DNA of 64,000 nucleotides from an uncultured Oscillospiraceae bacterium (GCA_947626315.1 CANQRQ010000009.1:1-64000); one strand, 5' to 3'. Shown: positions 8,935 to 19,004, numbered from the stretch's first letter. Notes: generated from the letters alone by a model not told the origin. Numbers and translations are program-made.

Positions 8935-9918
8935 TTAGTTATTATCGTTTTCGCCGGTGAGCTCGGCATAGTCGAAGCGGGCGGCCAGAGCCTCCAGCGC
9001 CTCCCGGCTGAGATCCTCGCCGAACAGGCGTCCGTCTCTCAATTCGAGAGGGTTGGAGTCGATGCGGACGGTGACATACAGATCCCCGGAGCGATAGAAG
9101 ATATAGCCGTTGGGCCAATCCACATCGGGCGCCAGGGCCAACTCCAGCGTGCGGCCGTCCAGCTCCAGCTGCCACTCCTCAAAATCTGCCGTGTCCTTGA
9201 CGAAGAAAGCGTAGGGGTCCACCATGCCGCTTTTATAGCGCTCCAGGGAGTAGAGCAGCTCCTTCCCGTCCAGGTGGAGACCGCCCTCCCCCTTGAAGCT
9301 GCCGTCCTCAAAGATGCAGTGGCAGCTCCAGTCGTCGCCCAGGTCCGGCCGGGTCAGAAAGGCTCCCACGCCGGTGTCCTCCGTAAAGTGCTCGTTCTCG
9401 AAGCCCAGATGGAGAAAGGCCGTGTGGATGGCCAGGCCGTACCGGTCCCCGATGGAGAGCAGGGCGTCCAGCATCTCCTGGTCGAAGGCCCCGTAGATCA
9501 TGGCGGTCTGAGCGTATTCGCCCATATCCTCCGGCCAGCCGGGGGAGTTGTGCTCCAGAGCCTCATCGGCCATTTCCCAATAGACCCGCTGCCACTCGGC
9601 CCCGGCCAGGCTCTCCGGGGAGTCCGCGTAGCCGTTGCTGGCCATATAGCCCCTGGTCCCCACGCTCCCCTCCTGGGGCGCGTAGGGGGAGCTGCTCTCC
9701 GAGGCCGTTACCCGGCCGCTCAGGCCGAACCAGCCCTGGGCATAGGCAAAGGCGGAGAACAGCAGGGCCAGAAGCGCCGCCGCCAGAGCGGCGGTCCACA
9801 GCCTCCGCCGCCTGGGGAGCCGGGGGCTCTTCCCGGCCTGTAAAAACGACCCGGCCTCGCGCACTTCTTCCGGGCCGATGCCATTCATGGCGTTTAAGAG
9901 AAACCAGGCGTCTACCAT
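8935..9918 (-). CDS. Single-TM putative anti-sigma-like protein
   Basis: Cytoplasmic N-terminus, one TM (LWTAALAAALLALLFSAFAYA), extracytoplasmic domain; start overlaps the ECF sigma gene stop. Confidence 0.6.
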   Translation of the reverse strand: MVDAWFLLNAMNGIGPEEVREAGSFLQAGKSPRLPRRRRLWTAALAAALLALLFSAFAYAQGWFGLSGRVTASESSSPYAPQEGSVGTRGYMASNGYADSPESLAGAEWQRVYWEMADEALEHNSPGWPEDMGEYAQTAMIYGAFDQEMLDALLSIGDRYGLAIHTAFLHLGFENEHFTEDTGVGAFLTRPDLGDDWSCHCIFEDGSFKGEGGLHLDGKELLYSLERYKSGMVDPYAFFVKDTADFEEWQLELDGRTLELALAPDVDWPNGYIFYRSGDLYVTVRIDSNPLELRDGRLFGEDLSREALEALAARFDYAELTGENDNN

Positions 9919-10469
9919 AGTCCTTCCTCCTGTAAGTAAGTCCGCAGCCGGCCCCGGAGCCGGAACAGGATGCTCTTTGTCTTGCCCAGACTGAAGTGCA
10001 GACGCTCCGCGATCTCTGCCACCGGGGCCATGTACCAGTAGCGGGAGACGAAGATCTTTCTCTCTGTCTCGGACAGGCCTCGGACAAAGCGGCCGATGGC
10101 GGCCTCGAACTCCTTGCTCTCGTAGCTGCGCTCCACATCTGTCCGGTCAGGGATGCATTCGGACAGCTCCTCCAGCGCCAGCGCCGTCTCCCCGCCGCCG
10201 CGCTTTTTTCGGGTCCGTGCCTTGTAGCGGTTGATGGCCAGGCTCCGGGTGATGGCGCCCAGAAAGCTGGAGAGAAGCGAAGGACGTTTGTCCGGCATCA
10301 GGTTCCAGGCGCAGAGCCAGGTGTCGTTGACGCACTCCTCCGCGTCCCGGTGGTCGGCACAAAAGTTGTAGGCGATCGTGTGGCAGTACCGGCCGTACTT
10401 CCGGTCTGTCTCCTCAATGGCCCGGTCGGACCGCTGCCAGTACAGATCGACGATGGCGGAATCTTCCAT
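9912..10469 (-). CDS. ECF-type sigma-70 family RNA polymerase sigma factor
   Basis: Region 2 CADHRDAEECVNDTWLCAW and region 4 LSETERKIFVSRYWYMAPVAEIAERLHFSLGKTKSILFRLRGRLR. Confidence 0.9.
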   Translation of the reverse strand: MEDSAIVDLYWQRSDRAIEETDRKYGRYCHTIAYNFCADHRDAEECVNDTWLCAWNLMPDKRPSLLSSFLGAITRSLAINRYKARTRKKRGGGETALALEELSECIPDRTDVERSYESKEFEAAIGRFVRGLSETERKIFVSRYWYMAPVAEIAERLHFSLGKTKSILFRLRGRLRTYLQEEGLW

Positions 10470-10568
10470 ACCCTGTTCCCTCCAAGTTGAGAGCTCTCAC
10501 CCTATTAGTCACCAAAAACGGCCCTTTGGTTTCATGCTTTGATAAAATATTTTTCCGTACCAAGCCTC

Positions 10569-10624
10569 TTGACAATCTCGAATATCGAGAATATACTGAG
10601 AGCAAATAAACTCGATATTCGAGA
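10569..10624 (+). promoter_or_regulatory. padR promoter with two palindromic operators
   Basis: TTGACA (10569)-N17-TATACT (10592); TCTCGAATATCGAGA (10576-10590) fills the spacer; CTCGATATTCGAGA (10611-10624) lies just after the predicted start. Confidence 0.85.
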
Positions 10625-10639
10625 ATAGGAGGGACGCCT

Positions 10640-10963
10640 GTGCCGCGGCTGAAATTTCAAACCCTGACGGAGCAGATGTTTTATACGCTCCTGTGCCTGG
10701 AGGACGAGCGCTGCGGGATGGATATTCTGGACCGGGTCCCGGCCCTGACCGGCGGGCGGGTCCGTATTGGCTCCGGCACGCTGTACACTCTGCTGGAGCA
10801 GTTCACGGAGGCGGGCCTGATCCGGGAGACAAAGATAGAGGGCCGGCGGCGCAGCTATATCCTGACGGAGGCGGGCCGGAAGCGGCTGGAGGAGGAGTAC
10901 CGGCGGGTGTGCGCCCAGGCGGCGGATTACCGCGCGGTTTTCGGAGAGGGGGAGTCGACATGA
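10640..10963 (+). CDS. PadR family transcriptional regulator
   Basis: Winged helix: GSGTLYTLLEQFTEAGLIRETKIEGRRRSYILTEAGRKRLEEE. Confidence 0.92.
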   Translation: MPRLKFQTLTEQMFYTLLCLEDERCGMDILDRVPALTGGRVRIGSGTLYTLLEQFTEAGLIRETKIEGRRRSYILTEAGRKRLEEEYRRVCAQAADYRAVFGEGEST

Positions 10964-12330
10964 GAGACAAAAAGCGCCGGATCGAGGCCTTTTCCTTCTT
11001 TGACTATACCGGGATCGCCCGGCATCTGTGCAAAATGGCCGAAAAGGGCTGGCTGATCGAGAGCATGTCCAACTTCGGCTGGGTATACCGGCGGATAGAG
11101 CCGGAGAAGCTGTCTTTCTGGGTCAGTTATTTCCCGAAGGCCTCGGAATTTGACCCGGAGCCCACGGAGGAGCAGCGGGAGTTTCATGACTTCTGCGCCC
11201 AAACCGGCTGGGTGCTGGCGGCCCGGTCCGCCCAGATGCAGGTCTTTTACAATGAGCGGGAGGACCCGGTCCCCCTGGAGACGGACCCGGCCGTGGAGGT
11301 GCAGACTATCCGGGCCGCGGCCAGAAGGAGCTACCTGCCCGTCTGGTCCGTGCTGCTGCTGATCTCCATGGCGGACTGCGGCCTGTTTATCTCCCGGCTG
11401 CTGGGGGATCCCGTCGGGCTGCTGGCCAGCGCCCTCAATCTGTTTACGGGCTTTACCTGGCTGCTCCTGTTCCTGCTCTGCGCCCTGGAGCTGGGCGGAT
11501 ATTTCGTCTGGTCCCGGAGAGCGGCCCGGGCGGCGGAGCGGGGAGAGATGCCGGAGACCCGGAGCTTCTCCCACGTTCAGAAAGGCGCCGCGGTCCTGGT
11601 TCTGCTGGGGTTTGTCTATTGGCTGCTCTCCACGCTGACCCAGGGCAGCGCCCTGCAGCGAACCGTGGCCGTCACGATGCTGTCTGCCACGGCCGGGCTG
11701 ATCCTGCTGGTCAACGGCTGCAAAGAGCTGCTCAAGCGCCTAAAGACGCCCCGGGGCCTGAACCGGACGCTGACCCTTCTCACCAGCTTCGTGCTGGCCT
11801 TTGTACTGATGGGCGGCGCCACCTTCGGCATCCTGCGCGCCGTTCGGAACGGGTCCTTTGACCGGGAGACGGAGAAGGAGAGCGGCAGCCTGCCCCTGGC
11901 GATCGAGGAGCTGCTGCCCGGCTCTTATGAGGACTACCGCCGGGAGGTCCGGCGGGAGGAGTCTCTGCTGCTGGGGCAGATCACGACCCGGCAGCGGCCC
12001 GGGCCAAACACGGAGCGGGGGAGCGAAGGGCCTGAGTTGGAACTCACCGTCACGGAAGTAAAACTCCCGGTCCTCTACGGCTTCTGCCGGGACAGCCTGC
12101 TGCGCAGCCATGAGGACCAGGTGCAGGACGGGCAACTGGTGTTAGCCGACCACTATGAGCCCTGGGACCCGGCCCCCTGGAGGGCCGGGGAGGTCTACCG
12201 GCTCTATTGGGGCGCCGGCTATCTGGATCAGTATCTGCTGTGCTATGAGGACAGCCTGGTGGAGATCCGCTTTTCCTGGGAACCGACGGCAGAGCAGATG
12301 GAAGCGGTGGCGGAAAGGTTTGCCGGATAA
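10960..12330 (+). CDS. DUF2812 domain membrane protein
   Basis: FFDYTGIARHLCKMAEKGWLIES…W.YRRIEPEKLSFWVSYFP; ATGA overlap with padR. Confidence 0.8.
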   Translation: MRDKKRRIEAFSFFDYTGIARHLCKMAEKGWLIESMSNFGWVYRRIEPEKLSFWVSYFPKASEFDPEPTEEQREFHDFCAQTGWVLAARSAQMQVFYNEREDPVPLETDPAVEVQTIRAAARRSYLPVWSVLLLISMADCGLFISRLLGDPVGLLASALNLFTGFTWLLLFLLCALELGGYFVWSRRAARAAERGEMPETRSFSHVQKGAAVLVLLGFVYWLLSTLTQGSALQRTVAVTMLSATAGLILLVNGCKELLKRLKTPRGLNRTLTLLTSFVLAFVLMGGATFGILRAVRNGSFDRETEKESGSLPLAIEELLPGSYEDYRREVRREESLLLGQITTRQRPGPNTERGSEGPELELTVTEVKLPVLYGFCRDSLLRSHEDQVQDGQLVLADHYEPWDPAPWRAGEVYRLYWGAGYLDQYLLCYEDSLVEIRFSWEPTAEQMEAVAERFAG

Positions 12331-12337
12331 AAAAACA

Positions 12338-12374
12338 CAGGGACATCCGTTTTTTGGATGTCCCTGTACATTTT
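12338..12374 (+). terminator. Terminator between convergent genes
   Basis: CAGGGACATCC…GGATGTCCCTG followed by TACATTTT. Confidence 0.7.
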
Positions 12375-12382
12375 ATAGGAGT

Positions 12383-13555
12383 TCAGATCCTCGCCACGCC
12401 GGTCTGCACCGCCGCGTCGTACACGGTCTTGGCCACCGCGTCCTTTACCCGGCTGTCAAAGGCCAGGGGGAGAATATAGTCCGCGCTCAGCTCCTCGTCC
12501 GTCACAAGGGCGGAGAGCGCAACCGCCGCGGCCAGCTTCATCTCCTCGTTGATCTCGCTGGCCCGGGCGTCCAGCGCGCCCCGGAAAATACCGGGAAAGG
12601 CCAGAACGTTGTTGACCTGGTTGGGGCAGTCGCTCCGGCCGGTGGAGACCACGGCGGCCCCGGCGGCCTTGGCCTCGTCCGGCATGATTTCCGGAACCGG
12701 GTTGGCGCAGGCGAAGATAATGGGGTCCCGGTTCATGCTCCGGATCATGTCCTGGGTCAAAAGCCCCGGAGCGGAGACGCCGATGAACACATCCGCGCCC
12801 CGGATCACGTCCCGGAGAGCGCCCTGCTCCCGGTTCGGATTGGTCTGGGCGGCGATCTCCGCCTTGGCGGGGTTCAGCCCCTCCCGGCCCTGATAGATGG
12901 CGCCGGAGCGGTCGGTCATGATCAGGTTCCGCACCCCGGCCCGGCTCAGCAGCTTCACCACCGCGGTGCCGGCGGCGCCGGCGCCGGAGGTGACCACCTT
13001 GATCTCCTCCGCCTTCTTGCCGGTGAGGCGCAGGGCGTTGCGCAGGGCGGCCATGACAATGACGGCTGTGCCGTGCTGATCGTCGTGGAAGACGGGAATA
13101 TCGCAGCGCGCCTTCAGCTTTTCCTCGATTTCAAAGCAGCGGGGGGCGGAGATATCCTCCAGGTTGATCCCGCCGAAGGAGCCCGCCAGCAGAGCCACAG
13201 TGTTGACGATCTGCTCCACGTCCTTGCTGCGGATGCACAGGGGGATGGCGTCCACACCGCCGAACTCCTTAAAAAGGACGCATTTGCCCTCCATGACGGG
13301 CATGCCTGCCTCCGGGCCGATATCGCCCAGGCCCAGCACCGCCGTGCCGTCGGTGACCACGGCCACGGTATTCCAGCGGCGGGTCAGCTCATAGCTCTTG
13401 TTCACATCCTTCTGGATTTCCAGACAGGGCTGGGCCACGCCGGGAGTATAGGCCAGGCTCAGCGCCTCCCGGCTGTCCACTTTGGCCCGGGAAATCACTT
13501 CAATTTTCCCCTTCAGCTGATAGTGAAGCTCCAGGGATTTCTGCGCATAGTCCAT
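12383..13555 (-). CDS. NAD(P)-dependent malic enzyme
   Basis: LAYTPGVAQPCLEI…VTDGTAVLGLGDIGPEAGMPVMEGK. Confidence 0.95.
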   Translation of the reverse strand: MDYAQKSLELHYQLKGKIEVISRAKVDSREALSLAYTPGVAQPCLEIQKDVNKSYELTRRWNTVAVVTDGTAVLGLGDIGPEAGMPVMEGKCVLFKEFGGVDAIPLCIRSKDVEQIVNTVALLAGSFGGINLEDISAPRCFEIEEKLKARCDIPVFHDDQHGTAVIVMAALRNALRLTGKKAEEIKVVTSGAGAAGTAVVKLLSRAGVRNLIMTDRSGAIYQGREGLNPAKAEIAAQTNPNREQGALRDVIRGADVFIGVSAPGLLTQDMIRSMNRDPIIFACANPVPEIMPDEAKAAGAAVVSTGRSDCPNQVNNVLAFPGIFRGALDARASEINEEMKLAAAVALSALVTDEELSADYILPLAFDSRVKDAVAKTVYDAAVQTGVARI

Positions 13556-13562
13556 CTGCTTT

Positions 13563-14129
13563 TTACCTCACACTCTCTAAGTAGGCGGCCGGGCCGCTCT
13601 CATACAGGTTTCCGCCGCGGCTGTCAATGGCCACGATCAGGGGCATGTCCGCCACCTCCAGGAGCCGGACCGCCTCACAGCCCAGATCCTCCCAGCAGAT
13701 CACCCGGGCGGATTTGACGCAGGCGCCCATCAGCGCCCCCGCGCCGCCCATGGCGGCCAGGTATACGGCGCCGTTTCGGACAATGGCCTCCACCACCGCC
13801 CGGCTCCGGTTCCCTTTGCCCACCATCACCGGCTGGCCCAGATCCAGCAGGCGGGGAGAGTAGGCGTCCATCCGGCCGGAGGTGGTGGGACCGGCGGAGC
13901 CGATCACCTGGCCGGGGGCCTCCGGCGTGGGGCCCACATAGTAGAGCACGCTGCCCTCCAGCGGGAAGGGAAGAGCTTCCCCCCGGTCCAGCAGCTCCAT
14001 CATCCGTTTGTGGGCCGCGTCTCTGGCCGTGTACACCGGGCCGGACAAAAGCACCCGGTCCCCGGCCTTCAGGGCGGCCAGCTCTTCTTTTTTAACGGGA
14101 CTTTTCAGCTTGATTTCCATAGCACGCAC
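13563..14129 (-). CDS. Fe-S hydro-lyase (fumarate hydratase/tartrate dehydratase type), beta subunit
   Basis: GDRVLLSGPVYTARDAAHKRM…GPTTSGRMD; paired with the alpha subunit. Confidence 0.93.
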   Translation of the reverse strand: MRAMEIKLKSPVKKEELAALKAGDRVLLSGPVYTARDAAHKRMMELLDRGEALPFPLEGSVLYYVGPTPEAPGQVIGSAGPTTSGRMDAYSPRLLDLGQPVMVGKGNRSRAVVEAIVRNGAVYLAAMGGAGALMGACVKSARVICWEDLGCEAVRLLEVADMPLIVAIDSRGGNLYESGPAAYLESVR

Positions 14130-14130
14130 C

Positions 14131-14973
14131 TCACAAGACCAGGCTGGCCCGGCGGGTCACGTGACAGCTGATGTTGACCGCCACGGGGAGCCCCGCCACA
14201 TGGGTGGGCATCGTCTCAATGGCAAGGCCCAGGGCGGTGGTCCTTCCGCCGAAGCCCTGGGGGCCTGTGCCCAGAGCGTTTATGGCTTCCAGAAGTTCCC
14301 GCTCCAGGGCGGCGTAGTAAGGGTCCGGATTGGGCCGGTCAAGGGGACGGAGCAGGGCATGCTTGGCCAGCAGCGCCGCCTTGTCAAAGGTCCCGCCGAT
14401 GCCTACGCCCACCACCACCGGCGGGCAGGGGTTGGCGCCCGCGGAGCGGACCGTATCCAGCACGAAGCGCTTGACGCCCTCCGCCCCATCGGCGGGCTTG
14501 AGCATCTTCAGGGCGCTCATGTTCTCGCTCCCGAAGCCCTTGGGGACCACGGTCAGCCGCAGCCGGTCCCCGGGGACCAGCTCCACCGTGAGGGCCGCGG
14601 GGGTATTGTCCCCGGTGTTGACCCGGCGGAGGGGATCGGCCACTACGCTCTTGCGAAGCAGGCCCTCCTCGTAGCCCCGGCGGACGCCCTCGTTGACGGC
14701 GGCGTTAAAATCCCCTTCAATATGCACGTCCTGCCCCAGCTCCGCGAAAACGCAGGCCAGGCCCGTATCCTGGCAGATAGGGAGGCAGCGCTCCTTTGCC
14801 GCGCCGATGTTGCCGCAGAGCGTGTCCAGAATGCCCTTTGCTGTGGGCCAGGGCTCCTCCCGGGCCGCCTGCTCCATAGCCCGGACAATATCCTCCGGCA
14901 GCTCCCGGTTGGCCCGGACGCACAGCTCCGCCACCGCCGCGCTGATTTCGCCGGCCTGCAGGGTTCTTATCAT
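14131..14973 (-). CDS. Fumarate hydratase alpha subunit
   Basis: PICQDTGLACVFAELGQDV…NPCPPVVVGVGIGGTFDKAALLAK. Confidence 0.93.
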   Translation of the reverse strand: MIRTLQAGEISAAVAELCVRANRELPEDIVRAMEQAAREEPWPTAKGILDTLCGNIGAAKERCLPICQDTGLACVFAELGQDVHIEGDFNAAVNEGVRRGYEEGLLRKSVVADPLRRVNTGDNTPAALTVELVPGDRLRLTVVPKGFGSENMSALKMLKPADGAEGVKRFVLDTVRSAGANPCPPVVVGVGIGGTFDKAALLAKHALLRPLDRPNPDPYYAALERELLEAINALGTGPQGFGGRTTALGLAIETMPTHVAGLPVAVNISCHVTRRASLVL

Positions 14974-15854
14974 GCTTTTTGCCTCCTGTGGAGAAGTTTC
15001 GGCTTGGTCTCGGAGATCAGGACCGCTGCGAAGATCAGGGCAAAGCCCAGCAGCAGCTTCGGCGTCACCCGCTCATGGTAGAACAGCACAGAGATCAGCA
15101 CGCCAAAGACGGACTCCAGCGACATGATCATGGAGGCGGTGGAGGAGGGGGTGTATTTCATCCCCCAGGCCTGCAGGAAAAAGCACACCGCCGTGCACAT
15201 GACACTCAAATACCCGATGCTGAACCAGGCGGAGGCGGGAGCGCCCACAGGCGCGGCCTCAAAGAGCAGGGCCCCGGTCCAGCAGATCAGCCCCGCCGCG
15301 GCAAACTGCACCGCGCTGATGGACAGGGCGTCCCCCTGGCCCACGTACTGTTCCATGATAATGATCTGGAAGCCGTAAAAGACGCCGCAGACTAAGGTGA
15401 GCAGGTCGCCCTTGTTGATATTGGTCAGACTCTCCCCCAGGGAGACCAGCCCGATCCCCGCAATGCAGAGGAACGCCGCCAGCACGTTGGCCCCGCCGGG
15501 CCGCCGGCGGTACACGCCCCAGGCCATAAAGGGCACCAGAACGCAGTAGGTCGCCGTGAGGAAGGAATTCTTTCCGGGGGTAGTGTAGACCAGGCCGTAG
15601 GTCTGGAAGATATAGGCCGCGGCCAGGCAGAGCCCCATCAAAACGCTGCCCTTCACCAGCTGCCGGTCCATCCCCAGAAGCTTTTTCCCGGCAAACAGGC
15701 CCAGGATCAGCGCCGAGGAAGAAAAACGGATCGCCAGCACCCAGAGGGTGGGCACGCTGTCCAGGGTCGTTTTCAGGATCACAAAGGAGGTGCCCCAGAT
15801 CAGCGTTGTAACAAACAGGGCCAGACGGCCCCACAGACCCATTCGGTCTTTCAT
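14970..15854 (-). CDS. DMT superfamily (EamA) transporter
   Basis: ~10 TM segments, two EamA repeats (WGTSFVILKTTLD…; PSSTASMIMSLESVFGVLISVLFYHERVTP). Confidence 0.9.
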   Translation of the reverse strand: MKDRMGLWGRLALFVTTLIWGTSFVILKTTLDSVPTLWVLAIRFSSSALILGLFAGKKLLGMDRQLVKGSVLMGLCLAAAYIFQTYGLVYTTPGKNSFLTATYCVLVPFMAWGVYRRRPGGANVLAAFLCIAGIGLVSLGESLTNINKGDLLTLVCGVFYGFQIIIMEQYVGQGDALSISAVQFAAAGLICWTGALLFEAAPVGAPASAWFSIGYLSVMCTAVCFFLQAWGMKYTPSSTASMIMSLESVFGVLISVLFYHERVTPKLLLGFALIFAAVLISETKPKLLHRRQKA

Positions 15855-15870
15855 GGAAAGTCGCTTCTTT

Positions 15871-18234
15871 CTATTCTTTTACCATGTGCTGGGCCGCGGC
15901 GCGGAGCATCAGCTTCTTCAGCCCGACCCCTTCAAAGTTGATTTCCACCAGATAGTCCCCGCCCATGGGGCTCATTTTCACGATCACACCCTGGCCGAAG
16001 GCCTTGTGGCGCACATTGTCCCCTAATGCGAAGGCGGGGAGCGCGGCGGCGGCCGGTTTCGGAGCGTAGACAGGTGACCGGTGCTGCTGGGGCGCGGAGG
16101 ACTTGTAGGCAAAGCCCAGGTCGTGCGGCCGCTCGCTGTAGCCGTAGCCCTTGGGAATGTTCTTTTGAATATGCTCCGGCGGGATCTCATCCACAAAGCG
16201 GGAGACCCGGTTGGAGGTGGTGCGGCCGAAGAGCATCCGCTGCCGGGCGCAGACCAGGCTGAGCTGTTCCTTGGCCCGGGTGATAGCCACATAGCAGAGC
16301 CGGCGTTCCTCCTCCATCTCCTCCGGCTCGCCAATGGCGCGGATGCCGGGGAAGATGCTCTCCTCCATGCCCACGATGTACACCGTGGGAAACTCCAGAC
16401 CCTTGGCGCTGTGCATGGTCATGAGCACCACGCTGTCCGCCTCCCGGTCATAGTTGTCCAGGTCCGTGTACAAGGCCACGTTTGCCAGGTAGCCCTCCAG
16501 GCTCAGGTCCCCGGACTCCTTCATATAGGAGAGAATGCTGCTCTTGAGCTCCTTGACGTTTTCGATCCGGGTCTGGTCCTTCGCGTCGCCGGAGGCCTCC
16601 AGCGTTTTCAGATATCCGGTCTTTTCCAGCAGCTCATCGTACAGCAGATCGGGGGTGTTGGCCTGGGAGAAAAGCCGGAGCTCCTGGATCTGGCCCGCAA
16701 ACTGCCGCATACGGATGGCCGGGCGCTGCAGCTCCGGGTACCGGTCGGCCTGACTGATCACTTCAAACAGGCTCAGCCCCTGCTTCGCCGCCAGCTGCCG
16801 GGCAGTCTCCAGGCTCCGCTCCCCGATGCCCCGGGGCGGGCTGTTGATGATCCTGGCCAGGCGCAGATCGTCGGAGGGCGCGGAGATCACGTTCAGATAG
16901 GCCAGCATGTCCTTGATCTCCGCGTGGTCAAAGAAGCGGGTGCCGCCGATGATCCGGTAGGGGATCCCGGCGCGCTTGAAGGCAAATTCCAGCTGGTTGG
17001 ACTGGGCGTTCATCCGGTAGAGCACCGCATGGTCCCGCCAGTTGGCCCCCTGGCTGAAATCCGCCATGATGGAGGAGGCCACATACTGGGCTTCCTCGTG
17101 CTCATTGTCCGCCACATAGAGCTGGATCTGCTTTCCGCTGCCCTTGTCCGTCCACAGCTCCTTGCCCTTGCGGCCCAGGTTGTTGCGGATCACCGCGTTG
17201 GCCGCGTCCAGGATATGCCCGGTGCTGCGGTAATTCTGCTCCAGGCGGATAGTGCGGCAGTTTTTGTACTGCTGTTCAAAGGAGAGGATGTTTTCAATGG
17301 TGGCGCCCCGGAATTTGTAAATGCTCTGGTCGTCGTCGCCCACCACGCAGATGTTGCCCCAGCCGCCGGCCAGGGTGGAGGCCAGCAGGTACTGGAGATG
17401 GTTGGTGTCCTGGTACTCGTCGATCAGCACGTATTGAAAGCGCCGCTGCCAATAGGAGCGGACCTGCTCCTGCTGCTCCAGGAGCAGGACGGTGAAATAG
17501 ATCAGATCGTCAAAGTCCATGGCGCTGGCGGCAAACATCCGGCGCATATACTCGGCATAGATCTCCCCGATCCGGATGCGGCGGATATCCCCCGAGGCTC
17601 TGGCCTGCTTCAGATAGGCCTCCGCGCCCAGCCGGGCGTCCTTGGCCCGGCTGATCTCCGCCAGAACGGAGCGGGGGGGATAGGTCTTGTCGTCCAGGTC
17701 CAGATCCTTCAAAATCCGCTTGACCAGGCTTTGGCTGTCGGCGGTGTCATAGATGGTGAATTTGGAGGAAAAGCCCAGCTTTTCCGCGTCCCGCCGCAGA
17801 ATGCGCACACAGGCGGAGTGAAAGGTGCAGGCCCAGATGTCGTTGGCCTCCGGCCCCAGCATGGCCTCCAGCCGGGCCTTCAGCTCCCCGGCAGCCTTGT
17901 TGGTGAAGGTGATGGCCAGGATGCGCCAGGGCTCCACCGGCTCCAGCGCCGCCAGGCGGCGGGCTTCCTCCCCGCCGGAGCGGAGCAGGGCCAGCTTCCG
18001 CTCATCCGCGTCCGGGGGAAGCTCACTGCTGTCCCCGGCCCGGCCGTAGCGAAGCAGATTGGCGATCCGGTTGATCAGGACCGTGGTCTTGCCGCTGCCG
18101 GCCCCGGCCAGAATCAGCAGCGGGCCCTCGGTGGCCAGCACAGCCTCCTGCTGCCGGTCGTTGAGCTTCTTAAAGTCGGCGCGCACGACGTTGCGGCGCG
18201 CTTCTATGTACTGTTTTTCAAATGTCGTCATCAT
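15871..18234 (-). CDS. pcrA: UvrD/PcrA-type ATP-dependent DNA helicase
   Basis: LNDRQQEAVLATEGPLLILAGAGSGKTT…VLIDEYQDTN…VTRAKEQL; start set at MMTTFEKQ. Confidence 0.95.
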   Translation of the reverse strand: MMTTFEKQYIEARRNVVRADFKKLNDRQQEAVLATEGPLLILAGAGSGKTTVLINRIANLLRYGRAGDSSELPPDADERKLALLRSGGEEARRLAALEPVEPWRILAITFTNKAAGELKARLEAMLGPEANDIWACTFHSACVRILRRDAEKLGFSSKFTIYDTADSQSLVKRILKDLDLDDKTYPPRSVLAEISRAKDARLGAEAYLKQARASGDIRRIRIGEIYAEYMRRMFAASAMDFDDLIYFTVLLLEQQEQVRSYWQRRFQYVLIDEYQDTNHLQYLLASTLAGGWGNICVVGDDDQSIYKFRGATIENILSFEQQYKNCRTIRLEQNYRSTGHILDAANAVIRNNLGRKGKELWTDKGSGKQIQLYVADNEHEEAQYVASSIMADFSQGANWRDHAVLYRMNAQSNQLEFAFKRAGIPYRIIGGTRFFDHAEIKDMLAYLNVISAPSDDLRLARIINSPPRGIGERSLETARQLAAKQGLSLFEVISQADRYPELQRPAIRMRQFAGQIQELRLFSQANTPDLLYDELLEKTGYLKTLEASGDAKDQTRIENVKELKSSILSYMKESGDLSLEGYLANVALYTDLDNYDREADSVVLMTMHSAKGLEFPTVYIVGMEESIFPGIRAIGEPEEMEEERRLCYVAITRAKEQLSLVCARQRMLFGRTTSNRVSRFVDEIPPEHIQKNIPKGYGYSERPHDLGFAYKSSAPQQHRSPVYAPKPAAAALPAFALGDNVRHKAFGQGVIVKMSPMGGDYLVEINFEGVGLKKLMLRAAAQHMVKE

Positions 18235-18343
18235 GACTGAGATTCTAACATAAATCCCGGCGGCTGGCAAGGCGCAAAATGGGTTGAAAAAAGCGGGGCG
18301 CTGTGATAAGGTTTTGTGCATAAAGGGGACAGGAGGTGAGCCT

Positions 18344-19000
18344 ATGGGAAAGACCATCGCCGTGGTGGACGACGACGTGTATATCGGAAACCTGCTGGAG
18401 GAGCTGCTGACCGGAGAGGGCTATCGGGTGCTCCGGGCCTATTCCGGCACGGAGGCGGCGCTGCTGCTGGAGAAGGAGACGGCGGACCTGGTGCTGCTGG
18501 ATCTGATGCTGCCCGGCCTCAGCGGGGAAGAGCTGCTTCCCCGGCTCCAGGGGACGCCGGTCATCGTCCTCTCCGCCAAGGCGGCCAGCAGCGATAAGGT
18601 GCGGCTCTTGACCGGAGGGGCGGCGGATTACGTCACCAAGCCCTTTGACAGCGCCGAGCTTCTGGCCCGGGTGGCCGCCCGGCTGCGGGACAGCGGACGG
18701 AAAAGCGCCGTTCTCAGCCGGGGCAGCCTGCGGCTGGACACCGTCTCCCGCCAGCTGACGGCGGCGGGGGAGCCGGTACACCTGACCCGCACGGAATATG
18801 CCATCCTAAAGCTGTTGCTGGAAAACGCCGGACGGGTGGTGGCCAAGTCCCTGATCCTGGAGGGCATTTTTGAGGACACGCCGGACTGCACCGAGAGCTC
18901 CCTGAAAATCCACGTCAGCAATCTGCGCAAAAAGCTCCGGGAGGCGGACGGGCAGGAGCATATCGAGGCGGTCTGGGGCATCGGCTTTCGCCTCACCTGA
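18344..19000 (+). CDS. OmpR/PhoB-family response regulator
   Basis: Receiver VDDDVY…LVLLDLMLPGLSGEE…LSAKAAS and winged-helix output domain. Confidence 0.93.
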   Translation: MGKTIAVVDDDVYIGNLLEELLTGEGYRVLRAYSGTEAALLLEKETADLVLLDLMLPGLSGEELLPRLQGTPVIVLSAKAASSDKVRLLTGGAADYVTKPFDSAELLARVAARLRDSGRKSAVLSRGSLRLDTVSRQLTAAGEPVHLTRTEYAILKLLLENAGRVVAKSLILEGIFEDTPDCTESSLKIHVSNLRKKLREADGQEHIEAVWGIGFRLT

Positions 19001-19004
19001 ATAT

